This document shows, one piece after another, positions 36,873 through 47,141 of a stretch of 53,987 bases of DNA. The notes beneath the pieces were generated by a model. It was not told where the DNA came from. It did not search any database and saw only the letters and a list, made by a program, of their open reading frames with translations. How positions within the stretch are numbered: position 1 is the stretch's first letter; each line of letters opens with the position of its first letter. The stretch comes from Bacteroidota bacterium (GTDB lineage: Bacteria; Bacteroidota; Ignavibacteria; Ignavibacteriales; Ignavibacteriaceae): contig JADFPP010000014.1 of assembly GCA_022562275.1 (NCBI GenBank), positions 1-53,987 of the forward strand. Direction: 5' to 3'. The position numbers and the translations under genes are program-made.

Positions 36873-37032
36873 TAATAAATTTGATTAGTTTTTCTGAATG
36901 GATAAATTTTCTGATGAATACGCGGACCATAAATGTTTTTGAAATTGAACATTACGATCAAATCAATTTCAATATGGATTATTGATTATTCAACCTTGAT
37001 TAGGTAGATTTATATATTTAAAAAGTGCAATT

Positions 37033-37641
37033 GTGATAGGAGTTGCTGTTTTTGTTTCGGGTAGAGGTTCAAATCTTGAAGCGATTTTAAATTCTCCAAA
37101 ACTTAAAAAACTTGTTATTGTAAAGGCAGTTATTAGTGATAATGCTGAATGTCCGGCTTTTGAATATGCAAAGAAAAATTCCATTGATACTTATAATGTT
37201 GGTAAACAGGAAAATTTCATTCACTATTCAGACCTGGCAGAGTTTTTAAAATCACTTGATATCGGCTTAATTGTATTAGCAGGATTCTTGAAAATGATTC
37301 CTGAAACTGTAATTAAAAATTTTAATAATCGAATCATTAATATTCATCCCGCATTGCTGCCTTCGTTTGGAGGAAAGGGAATGTATGGTATGAATGTTCA
37401 CAAAGCAGTTTATAATTCCGGTGCTAAGGTATCAGGGGCTACAGTTCATTTTATTGATGAAGCTTACGATGAAGGAAAAATCATTGCCCAAAAAAAAGTT
37501 GATATATCGGATGTAAAATTTCCTGAACAAATAGCTGAACGGGTACTTAAAATCGAGCACGAATTACTGCCTTTTGTTATTGAGAAATTTGCCCGTAACC
37601 AAATTTCAGTTAAGAAGAATCGAATAATGTTGTTGAGATAA
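37033..37641 (+). CDS. purN: Phosphoribosylglycinamide formyltransferase (GART)
   Basis: PurN transfers a formyl group from 10-formyltetrahydrofolate to GAR in purine synthesis. The 202-aa protein shows the phosphate-binding FVSGRGSNLEAIL (8-20), LVLAGFLKMIP-type folate site (IVLAGFLKMIPE), and the catalytic trio region INIHPALLPSFGGKGMYG, then GATVHFIDEAYDEGKI carrying the aspartate. The start is GTG at 37033, which gives MIGVAVFVSGRG; no ATG is available before the first conserved strand. It is followed by purH, the next folate-dependent step, 35 bases downstream. Confidence 0.94.
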   Translation: MIGVAVFVSGRGSNLEAILNSPKLKKLVIVKAVISDNAECPAFEYAKKNSIDTYNVGKQENFIHYSDLAEFLKSLDIGLIVLAGFLKMIPETVIKNFNNRIINIHPALLPSFGGKGMYGMNVHKAVYNSGAKVSGATVHFIDEAYDEGKIIAQKKVDISDVKFPEQIAERVLKIEHELLPFVIEKFARNQISVKKNRIMLLR

Positions 37642-37676
37642 CATATAAATAAATTTTTAAATTGCGGATTAATAAT

Positions 37677-39194
37677 TTGAAAAAATTAGCATTAATAAGT
37701 GTTTCAGACAAAGCGAAAATCGCTGAACTTGCAAAGGGATTGAAATCTAATAATTACGATATTATTGCAACTGGTAACACTGCCAAAGTAATTAGAGATG
37801 CAGGAATAGATGTTACAGAAGTATCCGATATTACAGGATTCTCCGAAATTTATAATGGGAGGGTAAAAACTCTTCATCCAATAATCATTGGAGGAATATT
37901 ACTCAGAAAAGATAACGCTTTGGATAAGCAAGAAGCCGGGGAGAATAATATTAATCCAATTGACGTGGTGTGTGTTAATCTTTATCCATTTGTAAATGTT
38001 ACCAATAAATCGGATGTAGATCTTACTACTGCAATTGAAAATATAGATATCGGTGGTCCGTGTCTCATCAGGGCTGCAGCAAAAAATTACAAGTACGTTT
38101 CAATTCTCTCATCACCTAAGCAGTATGATTTATTTTTAGAGGAACTTAATAGAGGAGAAGTCTCGGAAAAAACTCGAAAAAAATTAGCAGTTGCAGCTTT
38201 TTCTCATACGGCAGATTACGATACGCACATTGCAAACTATTTTGAAAATAGATTTAATTTGGAGCCGACAGATCTTCGACTCAGTTTTCCCCTGAGTAAT
38301 AAATTGAGGTATGGAGAAAACCCTCATCAATCAGCGAACATTTATGGCAGCTTTTTTGAATATTTTAAAGTGTTGCACGGTAAAGAATTATCTTACAACA
38401 ATATTTTTGATTTAGTTTCAGCCCTGGAAGTAGTTGAAGAGTTGGGCAATAATTCTTGTTCCATAATTAAACATAGTAATCCGGCAGGTGCAGCGATTGG
38501 TAAAAATTTGCTCGATGCCTATGAAAAAGCTTTAAGGTGTGATCCGGTATCTGCTTTTGGCGGGATTGTTGCTTTTACCGAAACGGTTGATGAAGCATTA
38601 GCATATAGATTAAACGAAATTTTTCTTGAAGTTATATGTGCACCGGAGTTCACAGATGATGCACTGGCAATATTAAAGAAGAAAAAAAACAGACGTTTGC
38701 TCAAACAGCTTAAACCGATTAACGGAGAAAAACTCCTTGTAAAGAGTATCCCGGGTGGCATAATACTCCAGGACCCGGATAATGTTGATTTGATAGAGGA
38801 AAATTTTTTTGTGGCAACAAATATAAAACCGGGTGAGAAAGAGTTGAAAGATTTGTATTTTGCGTGGAAAGTTGCTAAACATACTAAATCTAATGCAATT
38901 GTTTTCGCAAAAGATAGTGCAACTTTAGGCATCGGTGCTGGTCAAATGTCACGGTTGGATTCAGCAAAGATTGCAATTATGAAAGCGAAAGAACATGGTT
39001 TGGATTTAAATAATTCTGCTGTGGCTTCGGATGCTTTTTTCCCTTTTGCAGATGGATTACTCGAATTAATTAAATGCGGCGCAACTTCCGTAATACAGCC
39101 CGGTGGATCGGTTAGGGATCAGGAAGTTATTGATGCTGCTAATAAAAATAATGTATCAATGGTATTTACCGGTATAAGACACTTCAAACATTAG
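37677..39194 (+). CDS. purH: Bifunctional AICAR formyltransferase / IMP cyclohydrolase
   Basis: PurH catalyses the last two steps of IMP synthesis. The N-terminal IMP cyclohydrolase domain (about 1-195) shows KKLALISVSDKAKIAELAKG, TEVSDITGFSEIYNGRVKTL and IDIGGPCLIRAAAKNY. The C-terminal transformylase shows LRYGENPHQSA, IIKHSNPAGAA with the catalytic KH pair, and DAFFPFADGLLELIKCG. I place the start at the TTG at 37677, giving MKKLALISVSDK as in relatives; an in-frame TTG at 37662 would add five residues. Length is about 505 aa, as usual. It ends seven bases before mreB. Confidence 0.95.
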   Translation: MKKLALISVSDKAKIAELAKGLKSNNYDIIATGNTAKVIRDAGIDVTEVSDITGFSEIYNGRVKTLHPIIIGGILLRKDNALDKQEAGENNINPIDVVCVNLYPFVNVTNKSDVDLTTAIENIDIGGPCLIRAAAKNYKYVSILSSPKQYDLFLEELNRGEVSEKTRKKLAVAAFSHTADYDTHIANYFENRFNLEPTDLRLSFPLSNKLRYGENPHQSANIYGSFFEYFKVLHGKELSYNNIFDLVSALEVVEELGNNSCSIIKHSNPAGAAIGKNLLDAYEKALRCDPVSAFGGIVAFTETVDEALAYRLNEIFLEVICAPEFTDDALAILKKKKNRRLLKQLKPINGEKLLVKSIPGGIILQDPDNVDLIEENFFVATNIKPGEKELKDLYFAWKVAKHTKSNAIVFAKDSATLGIGAGQMSRLDSAKIAIMKAKEHGLDLNNSAVASDAFFPFADGLLELIKCGATSVIQPGGSVRDQEVIDAANKNNVSMVFTGIRHFKH

Positions 39195-39201
39195 AGGTAT
39201 A

Positions 39202-40227
39202 ATGGGTATTTTTGATTTATTTGCTACTGACATTGCAATTGATCTTGGCACAGCCAATACTTTAATCTATGTTAAAGGTAAGGGGATAGTTCTTAACGAA
39301 CCTTCTATTGTGGCTTTTGATAAGAACACTAAAAGAATTATAGCTCTTGGCAATAAGGCTAAAGAAATGCTTGGCAGAGAGCATAAGGAAATTAGAGTTA
39401 CAAGACCAATGCGTGATGGAGTGATAGCAGATTTTGAAATTGCAGAAGGAATGATAAGAGCTTTTATAAAGAAAGTAAGAGCTGGTTTTTTAAATAGCAG
39501 GAAGGTTGTTATGGCTGTGCCCAGCGGTGTTACTGAAGTTGAGAAAAGAGCAGTGAGGGATAGTGCCGAACATGCCGGGGCAAAAGAAGTTCATCTAATT
39601 GCCGAGCCAATGTCTGCCGCTATAGGAATTGGGATTGATGTTGATGAAGCGGTGGGAAATATGATTATTGATATTGGCGGTGGTACAACCGAGATAGCAG
39701 TAGTTGCTTTGTCTGGAATAGTGAATGAGGAATCTATCCGTGTTGCCGGTGATGATATGAATTATGCTATTATGCAATTTTTTAAAAGAAATCATAATAT
39801 ATTAATTGGTGAAAGAACTGCAGAAGCAATTAAATGCGAAGTTGGATCGGCTGTTCCATTAAAAGAAGAAATTACTATCCAGGTAAAAGGAAGAGACCTT
39901 GTAGGGGGAATTCCGAAAATTACAGAAGTTAGCTCTGTTGAAATAAGAGAAGCCTTGAACGAATCAATCGTGCAGATTATTGATGCAATTAGACAAACCC
40001 TTGAAAGAACGCCTCCTGAATTATCAGCCGATATTTTAGACCGTGGTGTTATGTTAACCGGCGGAGGAGCTTTGTTAAAAGGTTTAGACGATAGAATCAG
40101 AATGGAAACTAATTTACCTGTGCATGTTGCTGAAGACCCGCTAACAGCCGTTGTTCTGGGTGCAGGTAAAGTGATTGATGATCTTAATCAATATTCGAAA
40201 GTACTTATCAGAACCAGAAGGTATTAA
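39202..40227 (+). CDS. mreB: Rod shape-determining protein MreB
   Basis: MreB is a bacterial actin that forms membrane-bound filaments guiding lateral wall synthesis. The 341-aa protein contains the phosphate 1 loop IDLGTANTLIYVKGKG, RPMRDGVIADFEIAEGMI, VMAVPSGVTEVEKRAVRDSA, phosphate 2 in DIGGGTTEIAVVALSGIV, and the adenosine motif LTGGGALLKGLDDRI. Length is typical. It opens a tight cell-shape block with mreC, mreD, mrdA and rodA, and its stop overlaps the mreC start by one base. Only seven bases separate it from purH, so purine and cell-shape genes probably share a transcript. Confidence 0.97.
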   Translation: MGIFDLFATDIAIDLGTANTLIYVKGKGIVLNEPSIVAFDKNTKRIIALGNKAKEMLGREHKEIRVTRPMRDGVIADFEIAEGMIRAFIKKVRAGFLNSRKVVMAVPSGVTEVEKRAVRDSAEHAGAKEVHLIAEPMSAAIGIGIDVDEAVGNMIIDIGGGTTEIAVVALSGIVNEESIRVAGDDMNYAIMQFFKRNHNILIGERTAEAIKCEVGSAVPLKEEITIQVKGRDLVGGIPKITEVSSVEIREALNESIVQIIDAIRQTLERTPPELSADILDRGVMLTGGGALLKGLDDRIRMETNLPVHVAEDPLTAVVLGAGKVIDDLNQYSKVLIRTRRY

Positions 40228-41060
40228 TGTTAAGGTTTTTATCTAAAGTTTGGGCTGACTTTAGAGAATACGTCGTCCTTATAATACTCGTCATCATAAG
40301 TCTATTACTCCTTTCACAAAATAAAAACCAGGATGTTCAAAAAGTTAGAGCAATTGCTTTTGGTAGTTTTGCAACAATTACTTCAATAATTTCCGATATC
40401 TTCAGTGTTACCGATTTAAAGAGAGAGAATAGAGAATTAAGGCATTCTAATGCTGCTTTAATGCTTAAGATTAGCAAATTAAGAAATTATGGCATTGTAA
40501 ATGACAATATGAGACATTTAATAAATTTTAAGGACACTACAGATCTTCCGTTAATACCAGCCAGAATTGTATCCAGGTCTCTTTCTATGACACAAAATAG
40601 TATAACTCTTAATGTTGGAAAGCAGGATGGCGTATTACCGGGCATGCCTGTATTAAATGATCAGGGCTTCATCGGGATCGTTCACGTATTATCGGATAAT
40701 TTTTCCATTGCGAGAACACTAAACAATGTTGATTTAAAATTAACCGTTATGGATGAGCGGAGTAGAATAAATGGAATAATGAAATGGACCGGTGAAGAAT
40801 TAACTATTATAAATATTCCTATCACTTTCGATGTAAAAGTTGGAGATAGAATTGTTACTTCGGTAATCAGCTCAATTGTTCCGATTTCAATACCAATTGG
40901 TATTGTTGAGGAATTTAGAACCGAGGAAGCAGGAGTTTTCAGTTACATAAGGGTGAAACCTTTTGCTGATCTTACACCAATTGAACATGTATTCGTTCTG
41001 GCTAAGGTAAAAAGCAAACAAATAGGAGATCTGGAATTAAATTTCTACAGGCGAAAATGA
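40227..41060 (+). CDS. mreC: Rod shape-determining protein MreC
   Basis: MreC is a bitopic protein that links MreB to the periplasmic wall-synthesis enzymes. The 277-aa sequence has a short cytoplasmic tail, one membrane helix (about 16-32), a coiled-coil segment (about 55-90, KRENRELRHSNAALMLKISK) and a beta-rich periplasmic domain with GKQDGVLPGMPVLNDQGFIG and KVGDRIVTSVISSIVP. This order is diagnostic for MreC. It follows mreB with a one-base overlap and precedes mreD by one base. Confidence 0.93.
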   Translation: MLRFLSKVWADFREYVVLIILVIISLLLLSQNKNQDVQKVRAIAFGSFATITSIISDIFSVTDLKRENRELRHSNAALMLKISKLRNYGIVNDNMRHLINFKDTTDLPLIPARIVSRSLSMTQNSITLNVGKQDGVLPGMPVLNDQGFIGIVHVLSDNFSIARTLNNVDLKLTVMDERSRINGIMKWTGEELTIINIPITFDVKVGDRIVTSVISSIVPISIPIGIVEEFRTEEAGVFSYIRVKPFADLTPIEHVFVLAKVKSKQIGDLELNFYRRK

Positions 41061-41061
41061 A

Positions 41062-41550
41062 ATGAAATGGGATTTTATTTTACCGTTACCGATCTTCCTG
41101 CTTGTTTTGCTGATTCAAATTACTATGGTCCCTCTTATTTCTATTGCCGGCGTGGTTCCCGATCTTATATTGATATTATTAGTTTACTATTCAATAATCA
41201 AAGGACAATTATACGGAACATTTTTAGGCGCATCTTTTGGATTATTTGTTGATTTGATTACGGGTGGTCTTTTAGGAAGTGCAATGTTATCTAAAACAGT
41301 AGTAGGATTTATAGCAGGATATTTTTCCAGTGAAACAAAAAGAGAAATAAATATCACTACATATTATTTTTCTTTGATAGTATTTATTTGTGCAATAGTA
41401 GATAGTGTGATATTTTCATTCTTTTCTACATTCGATTTACGAGCGAATATTTTCTCACTCTTTTTTGAACAAGCATTGCTACCGGCTTTATATACTGGAG
41501 TTCTAAGTATATTATTTATATTATCTCCTTTTAAAAGGAAATCATTTTGA
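41062..41550 (+). CDS. mreD: Rod shape-determining protein MreD
   Basis: MreD is a small polytopic partner of MreC in the rod complex. The 162-aa protein has five hydrophobic helices and family features VVPDLILILLVYYSIIKGQL, YGTFLGASFGLFVDLITGGL and a closing helix. Sequence conservation in MreD is low, so position carries weight: it lies between mreC and the PBP2 gene. Its stop overlaps the TTG start of mrdA by four bases. Confidence 0.9.
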   Translation: MKWDFILPLPIFLLVLLIQITMVPLISIAGVVPDLILILLVYYSIIKGQLYGTFLGASFGLFVDLITGGLLGSAMLSKTVVGFIAGYFSSETKREINITTYYFSLIVFICAIVDSVIFSFFSTFDLRANIFSLFFEQALLPALYTGVLSILFILSPFKRKSF

Positions 41551-43370
41551 AAAGCGAAAAATTTGCATCTGCTAGTCGGAAAACTTTTTTATCAGCAATA
41601 ATTATTATTGGTGCTGTTATTCTGGGATTACGTTTGTTCCAGATGCAGATTCTAAACCAAACTTCTTACGATGATAAAACTGCTGATAATAGTATCAAAA
41701 TGATCGAACTATCTCCACGCAGGGGTGTTTTTTTCGATCGCAATCTTAAGCTGCTTGTAAATAATATTCCCACTTATACCTTAAGAATAACTCCGGCTGA
41801 TTACAATAAAAAATTGAATGAAATCCTTGAATCAGTTCTGAAAGTTAAACCGGGATATATTAATAATGTATTAGATCAAAATAAAGTGTATTCAAAATAT
41901 TTACCCTTAAAAATTAAAAGAGGAATTAATTTTGATATTGTTGCCTGGCTGGAAGAAAATTCAGATAATCTTCCTGGGGTAGATTATATTGTGGATATGC
42001 ATAGGGGATATCCTGCGGGAGTATATGGTTCGCATATATTTGGATATGCCAAAGAAATCTCTAGAAAGCAATTAAAGAAAGAAAAGGAATTTTATAAATT
42101 AGGAGATTTTGTTGGATACAACAGTATTGAAAAGTCTTACGAGAAAGTACTTCGGGGAACAAAGGGCAGCAAATTTGTACTGGTTAATTCCAGCAGAAAA
42201 AAAATAGGTGATTATAAAAATGGTGCGGATGATATACCGGCCGTAAAAGGTAAGGATATTGTTCTTACTATTGAAGCGAAGACACAAAGAACTGCCGAGA
42301 GAGAATTTATTGGAAAAAAAGGTGCTCTTGTTGCCATAGAACCGGTGTCTGGAGAAATACTTGCAATGGTGAGTTCCCCGCAGTTCGATCTTAAAGAGTT
42401 TTCATATATCACCTCAAAAGATTTTCTTAATATATTATATAATGATCCGGGCAAACCATTATTTAATAGGGCAACTATGTCCGTCAAACCTCCGGGTTCA
42501 ACTTTTAAAATTATTGCTGCTGTTACAGCACTCGATTTGGGTATAATCACAACGTCAACCACATTCTTCTGTAATGGTGGATATACTTATGGTCGGCTTT
42601 TCAAATGCCATGGAGTCCACGGTAATGTTAATGTCATACAGGCTATTGAGAAATCTTGCAATGCATTTTTTTATCAGCTGATATTAAAGATTGGGATAAA
42701 CAAATGGTCTGAATATAGCAGGCGATTTGGATTTGGAAGTAAAACTAAAATTGATATCGGGCAGGAGAGTGCAGGTTTAATACCATATTCAAAGTACTAT
42801 GAAAAAATTTACGGCGTAAACTGGCCAAAAAGTATTTTGCTAAGTCTTGTGATAGGACAGGGAGAGGTTAGTGTAACTCCTCTTCAACTTGCACAATATA
42901 CTGCGTTGATAGCAAATAACGGCTTTGCTGTTCAACCTCATCTTGTTAAAGGATATATTGAAAATAATACAAAAGAGTTTGTGAGTAAAAACTACAAATC
43001 ATTTAATGTTGGAATTGATAAGAAAGTATTTGACATAGTAAGACATGGAATGTATTTGGTTGTACACGGGGCGGGAACTGCTACCCGGCTAAGGCATAGC
43101 AAATATGAAATATCGGGGAAAACAGGAACTGCCCAAAATCCTCACGGTGAGGATCATGCATGGTTTGTTGCATTTGCACCGTTTGATAATCCCAAAATTG
43201 CAGTTGCTGTAATAGTGGAAAATGTTGGATTTGGCAGTACATATGCTGCTCCAATTGCGCAAAAAGTTATTGAGGAATATTTGAATTCTCTTGAACCAGA
43301 TGAATCAGAAGAAGTTAAAACTATTTCGTTGCTGAAAAAAACAAAAATGGGTGAAGCTATTGCAAATTGA
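41547..43370 (+). CDS. mrdA: Peptidoglycan transpeptidase PBP2
   Basis: PBP2 cross-links peptidoglycan during rod elongation, working with RodA. The 607-aa protein has one N-terminal membrane helix (about 14-30), a dimerisation/pedestal domain opening with [20 protein letters not shown], and a transpeptidase domain with the three catalytic motifs: STFK (318-321, nucleophile serine), SCN (370-372) and KTGT (525-528). [20 protein letters not shown] is also family-typical. The start is TTG at 41547, with AAGGA seven bases upstream and a TTGA overlap with the mreD stop. rodA overlaps the 3' end by 20 bases, which suggests coupled translation of the enzyme pair. Confidence 0.95.
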   Translation: MKSEKFASASRKTFLSAIIIIGAVILGLRLFQMQILNQTSYDDKTADNSIKMIELSPRRGVFFDRNLKLLVNNIPTYTLRITPADYNKKLNEILESVLKVKPGYINNVLDQNKVYSKYLPLKIKRGINFDIVAWLEENSDNLPGVDYIVDMHRGYPAGVYGSHIFGYAKEISRKQLKKEKEFYKLGDFVGYNSIEKSYEKVLRGTKGSKFVLVNSSRKKIGDYKNGADDIPAVKGKDIVLTIEAKTQRTAEREFIGKKGALVAIEPVSGEILAMVSSPQFDLKEFSYITSKDFLNILYNDPGKPLFNRATMSVKPPGSTFKIIAAVTALDLGIITTSTTFFCNGGYTYGRLFKCHGVHGNVNVIQAIEKSCNAFFYQLILKIGINKWSEYSRRFGFGSKTKIDIGQESAGLIPYSKYYEKIYGVNWPKSILLSLVIGQGEVSVTPLQLAQYTALIANNGFAVQPHLVKGYIENNTKEFVSKNYKSFNVGIDKKVFDIVRHGMYLVVHGAGTATRLRHSKYEISGKTGTAQNPHGEDHAWFVAFAPFDNPKIAVAVIVENVGFGSTYAAPIAQKVIEEYLNSLEPDESEEVKTISLLKKTKMGEAIAN

Positions 43371-44589
43371 TTATCACATAAATGATAAGTTTGACTTTGG
43401 ATTGTTGTTTCCCGTGATTATTCTTTTCTGCTTTGGATTAGCAGCAATATTCAGTGCTACATTTAATAATGCACTTGCGGATAGTAATTTCCAGAAGCAA
43501 TTAATTTGGGGATTTGTTGCTTTAATTGTATTCTTTATTACATACTCATTACCTACAAAATCTTTTAAACAATTAGCAATTCCTACTTTTTTAATATCGA
43601 TTCTGTTACTTATAGCGGTCATAATAATTGGTAAAAAAGTTTCAGGTGCACGAAGCTGGTTAGCATTCGGGGCGTTAGGTTTTCAGCCATCTGAATTTGC
43701 AAAGATCGGGACACTTCTTATGTTATCACGCTTCTTAAGTATGAATAATACAAATATTAATTCCTTCAGAGATCTTCTTATGGCATTAGGCATCGGGTTT
43801 TTACCTGTAGTACTTATACTTATGGAACCGGATATGGGTACTGCCATTGTTTTCCTGGCTATGATAATAACATTAATATTTTGGAAGGGTACAAGTGTCT
43901 TTGCACTGTTTGTTGTTCTGTCACCTGGGTTTGTTGCTTTTTCATCTTTGTTTGGAACATATTATTTTCTTGCAGCATTGTTTTTAATTTTGGTGATACT
44001 GTTTCTATTTAAGGAAAATATTTTCTTTAGTGGTTCTATTTTTGCTCTAAATCTAGCCAGCGGTTTTTTTGCGGATTATGTTTACGGTGCACTTAAACCT
44101 CATCAGCAGCAACGAATTCAAGCGTTTATTGATCCTATGTCCGACCCTCTTGGTTCAGGCTATAACACAATTCAGGCAAAAGCTGCAATTGGATCCGGTG
44201 GGTTTTTCGGCAAAGGCTTCCTCGAAGGTCATCAGACACAATTACAATTTATCCCTGAACAATGGACTGATTTTGTTTACTCTGTAATTGGAGAAGAATT
44301 CGGTTTTATTGGTACCATTATTATGCTTGGATTATTTACATTTTTATTTCTCAGGATATTGAAATTAGCATCACAATCCAAAAATGAGTTTTTAAGTTTA
44401 ACTTCGATTGGTATTCTCTCTATTTTTTTTACTCACTTTATCATTAATATTGGAATGGTTCTAGGAATAATACCTATAATAGGTTTACCCCTACCTTTTG
44501 TTAGCTATGGCGGCAGTTCATTGCTCGTTAACATGATAATGCTCGGAATTCTTGCAAACATTTACAGGACCAGAAAAAATTATAGCTGA
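43351..44589 (+). CDS. rodA: Peptidoglycan glycosyltransferase RodA
   Basis: RodA is a SEDS-family polymerase that extends glycan strands from lipid II. The 412-aa membrane protein has about ten helices. Markers are [33 protein letters not shown], the loop [19 protein letters not shown], ending [15 protein letters not shown], and [18 protein letters not shown], which includes the conserved catalytic-face residues. The start is GTG at 43351 inside mrdA; a TTG at 43360 is an alternative. A stretch near residues 195-230 adds extra hydrophobic sequence compared with short RodA proteins, which is common in this phylum. Confidence 0.93.
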   Translation: MKLLQIDYHINDKFDFGLLFPVIILFCFGLAAIFSATFNNALADSNFQKQLIWGFVALIVFFITYSLPTKSFKQLAIPTFLISILLLIAVIIIGKKVSGARSWLAFGALGFQPSEFAKIGTLLMLSRFLSMNNTNINSFRDLLMALGIGFLPVVLILMEPDMGTAIVFLAMIITLIFWKGTSVFALFVVLSPGFVAFSSLFGTYYFLAALFLILVILFLFKENIFFSGSIFALNLASGFFADYVYGALKPHQQQRIQAFIDPMSDPLGSGYNTIQAKAAIGSGGFFGKGFLEGHQTQLQFIPEQWTDFVYSVIGEEFGFIGTIIMLGLFTFLFLRILKLASQSKNEFLSLTSIGILSIFFTHFIINIGMVLGIIPIIGLPLPFVSYGGSSLLVNMIMLGILANIYRTRKNYS

Positions 44590-44601
44590 TCTGTTTTAAA
44601 T

Positions 44602-45411
44602 ATGAAGGCTGTTGATAAATTACTCAATAAGAATTACCAGAAGAAATTTATTTGTGTAGGCTTAGATACCGATATTGAGAAAATCCCTTCATGCATGAAA
44701 TCATCTGAAAATCCTGTAATTGATTTTAATAAAAAAATTATAGAATCTACTATTGAAGATACAGCCGCATATAAAATCAACTTTGCATTTTACGAAAAAG
44801 ATGGTGTTGATGGAACAAAATCCCTTAGAAAAACACTCTCTTTTATCCCTTCAGATATTTTAATAATTGCGGATGCAAAACGTGGTGATATCGGGAATAC
44901 ATCAAAAATGTATGCGAGATCCGTATTTGAATATTTTAAGTTTGATGCTGTAACATTAAATCCGTTGATGGGTAAAGATTCAATAGAACCTTTTTTAGAA
45001 TACGAAGATAAACTCAGTTTTATACTTGCACTTACATCTAATAAAAGTGCAGATGATTTTCAAAAATTAAAATTAGAAAGCGGAATATTTCTTTATCAGC
45101 ATATTATTAAAAAAATAAATGAATGGAATTTACACGCTAATTGTGGTGTTGTTTTTGGTGCAACTAACATTACCGAGCTAAGGGAAAATATAATATCATT
45201 TTACTCTCTTCCTGTGCTGCTGCCCGGTGTAGGTGCACAAGGAGGAAGTTTGGAGGATGTTGTATCCCTCTTCAAAGCAGCAGGTAAAAAAATTTTTTTA
45301 ATTAACGTTAGCAGGGCATTATTATATAAAAGTGGCAAAGAGGATTTTGCCGATAAGGCAAGTGAAGAACTGCAGAGCCTTAATAAGAAAATTCGAGCAA
45401 TATTGAGTTAA
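44602..45411 (+). CDS. pyrF: Orotidine 5'-phosphate decarboxylase, type 2
   Basis: PyrF decarboxylates OMP to UMP in pyrimidine synthesis. The 269-aa protein is the longer type 2 form. The catalytic segment is IADAKRGDIGNTSKMYA, with the Asp-Lys-Asp array; FICVGLDTDIEKIP begins the barrel, AYKINFAFYEKDG carries another substrate contact, and LLPGVGAQGGSLEDVV is the phosphate-gripping loop near the C-terminus. It starts 12 bases after rodA, so it is probably the last gene of the purN-purH-mre-rodA run. About 235 bp without genes follow. Confidence 0.93.
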   Translation: MKAVDKLLNKNYQKKFICVGLDTDIEKIPSCMKSSENPVIDFNKKIIESTIEDTAAYKINFAFYEKDGVDGTKSLRKTLSFIPSDILIIADAKRGDIGNTSKMYARSVFEYFKFDAVTLNPLMGKDSIEPFLEYEDKLSFILALTSNKSADDFQKLKLESGIFLYQHIIKKINEWNLHANCGVVFGATNITELRENIISFYSLPVLLPGVGAQGGSLEDVVSLFKAAGKKIFLINVSRALLYKSGKEDFADKASEELQSLNKKIRAILS

Positions 45412-45646
45412 CACGTTTTAATTTATAAAGAGTAAAATTTCAAGTTTCTTTCCTAACAAATGTGATTTTATAACAATTCTGAATCATTATCAGAATTCTA
45501 ACAAAATTACTTAATTATTATTGGGTTGAATTAGGTATATAATTTTCTAATTACTTAATTTGAAATACAGCTTGCTTTGTACACGGCAATAATTTCGGAA
45601 GAAATTTGTAGTAGATAAAATGATCAACTTAGTTTGAGATTTAATA

Positions 45647-47140
45647 ATGTTTGCAGGAAATAAAATACGCGAAAAATTATTATATGAGATCTGGCTTAAT
45701 AAAAATTTTAATGCAGATATTCTAACTGTTACAGATGAGAAGATTGAAATAATTGATGTTGGTAATAATAATAAAGATTTAGCCGGACCGGACTTTCTTA
45801 ACGCAAGAATAAAAATTGGCAGCGTTACATTTAAAGGGGACGTTGAAATTGATATCCGGCACAGGGATTGGAAAGCGCATGGACATTATCTTCACAAAAA
45901 TTACAATAAAGTTATTCTTCACATTGTATTATCCAAAGAAAATTTTCAACCTTATGTGTACACGCAGGATGGTAGAAAAGTTAATGCTATTTGCTTAATG
46001 GATTTTATAAATGATGACTATCAGTCAGCATTAAGAAAGGCAATCATATCCGAACGAAATAACAGGGGGTTTGCAATGCCTTGCAAAGAATACAGTAATA
46101 ATGTTGCGCTTAAGAGTAAATTAAAATTTATTTCAACACTGGGAATTGAAAGATTCAAGAATAAAGAAAAAAGAATTCTGGATCGATTGAAAAAAATGAT
46201 TTACTTGAAAGAAATGAATATAAGAGAACCAATTATAAGGTATGATTTCGGAGAGGAATTTCAAAACAAAAAATTTTCTACCGATGAGTTTAATGATCCA
46301 TTATTGTGGCAGCAGTTAATTTACGAAATGATCTTTGAAGCGCTTGGATATTCAAAAAATAAGGAGATGATGTATAAACTTGCTAAAGCGGTAAATATCA
46401 ATTTTTTGAATAATTTTTATGCTGAAGAAAAATTTGAAGAGATAATTGAATGTTCATTATTAAATGTTAGTGGAATAGTATCAAATAATAATACGACACC
46501 GGATGAAAAAGCAACTGAATATTTGAGGAAGCTGGTTGAAAAATGGTCTGAAATTAAAACAGGGTATGATGGACCATACTTTCATAAAGAAAAATGGCAT
46601 TTCTTTAAACTGAGACCTCAAAATTTTCCAACGGTAAGAATCGCTGGCGGCAGCAGGATATTAAACAGATTATTAAAATACGATCTGTTTGGAAATATGA
46701 TTGCAGCCTTTACAAATAAAGAAGAAAAGAAAAAAATTATTTCAATGCTAAGAGATTTATTAATTGTTAAAGCAAGTGGCTTCTGGAAAACACATTACGT
46801 ATTTGAAAAGAACGCTAAAGAGGAAATAAAATATTTTGTAGGATTATCCAGAGCCGATGAAATAATTGTAAATGTTCTTCTGCCGATACTGACTGTTTAT
46901 TTTGATATATTTAACAATAAGGATGCTTCCACGGAAGTAAAAAGTTTGTACCTGAATTTTATTCAGAAAAGTGCAAACAATGTTGTAAGCCAGGTTGTGG
47001 AAAGTTTACATTTGAATAATTCCGGAATTCAGAGTGTTTATACTCAGGGGATGATAGAATTATTCAGTAACTATTGCGTTAAAGAGAGATGTTTGGAATG
47101 CAATATTGGGAAAGAAATATTTGTGGTTAACAGCGATTAG
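45647..47140 (+). CDS. DUF2851 family protein
   Basis: A 497-aa soluble protein of the DUF2851 family, which is widespread in Bacteroidota and related phyla and has no assigned function. The N-terminal quarter carries the family core: LAGPDFLNARIKIGSVTFKG, DVEIDIRHRDWKAHGHYLH and NYNKVILHIVLS, a pattern reminiscent of nuclease-like beta folds but not proven. Later parts include RPQNFPTVRIAGGSRILNRL and a C-terminal SNYCVKERCLECNIGKEIF, where three cysteines (CVKERCLEC) could bind metal. It is followed two bases later by the convergent bifunctional nuclease gene. Confidence 0.85.
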   Translation: MFAGNKIREKLLYEIWLNKNFNADILTVTDEKIEIIDVGNNNKDLAGPDFLNARIKIGSVTFKGDVEIDIRHRDWKAHGHYLHKNYNKVILHIVLSKENFQPYVYTQDGRKVNAICLMDFINDDYQSALRKAIISERNNRGFAMPCKEYSNNVALKSKLKFISTLGIERFKNKEKRILDRLKKMIYLKEMNIREPIIRYDFGEEFQNKKFSTDEFNDPLLWQQLIYEMIFEALGYSKNKEMMYKLAKAVNINFLNNFYAEEKFEEIIECSLLNVSGIVSNNNTTPDEKATEYLRKLVEKWSEIKTGYDGPYFHKEKWHFFKLRPQNFPTVRIAGGSRILNRLLKYDLFGNMIAAFTNKEEKKKIISMLRDLLIVKASGFWKTHYVFEKNAKEEIKYFVGLSRADEIIVNVLLPILTVYFDIFNNKDASTEVKSLYLNFIQKSANNVVSQVVESLHLNNSGIQSVYTQGMIELFSNYCVKERCLECNIGKEIFVVNSD

Positions 47141-47141
47141 T

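Noticed and set aside
41067-41252. Second plus-strand frame inside mreD
   Set aside because: Out-of-frame shadow of mreD with no homology; mreD itself fits its position between mreC and mrdA.
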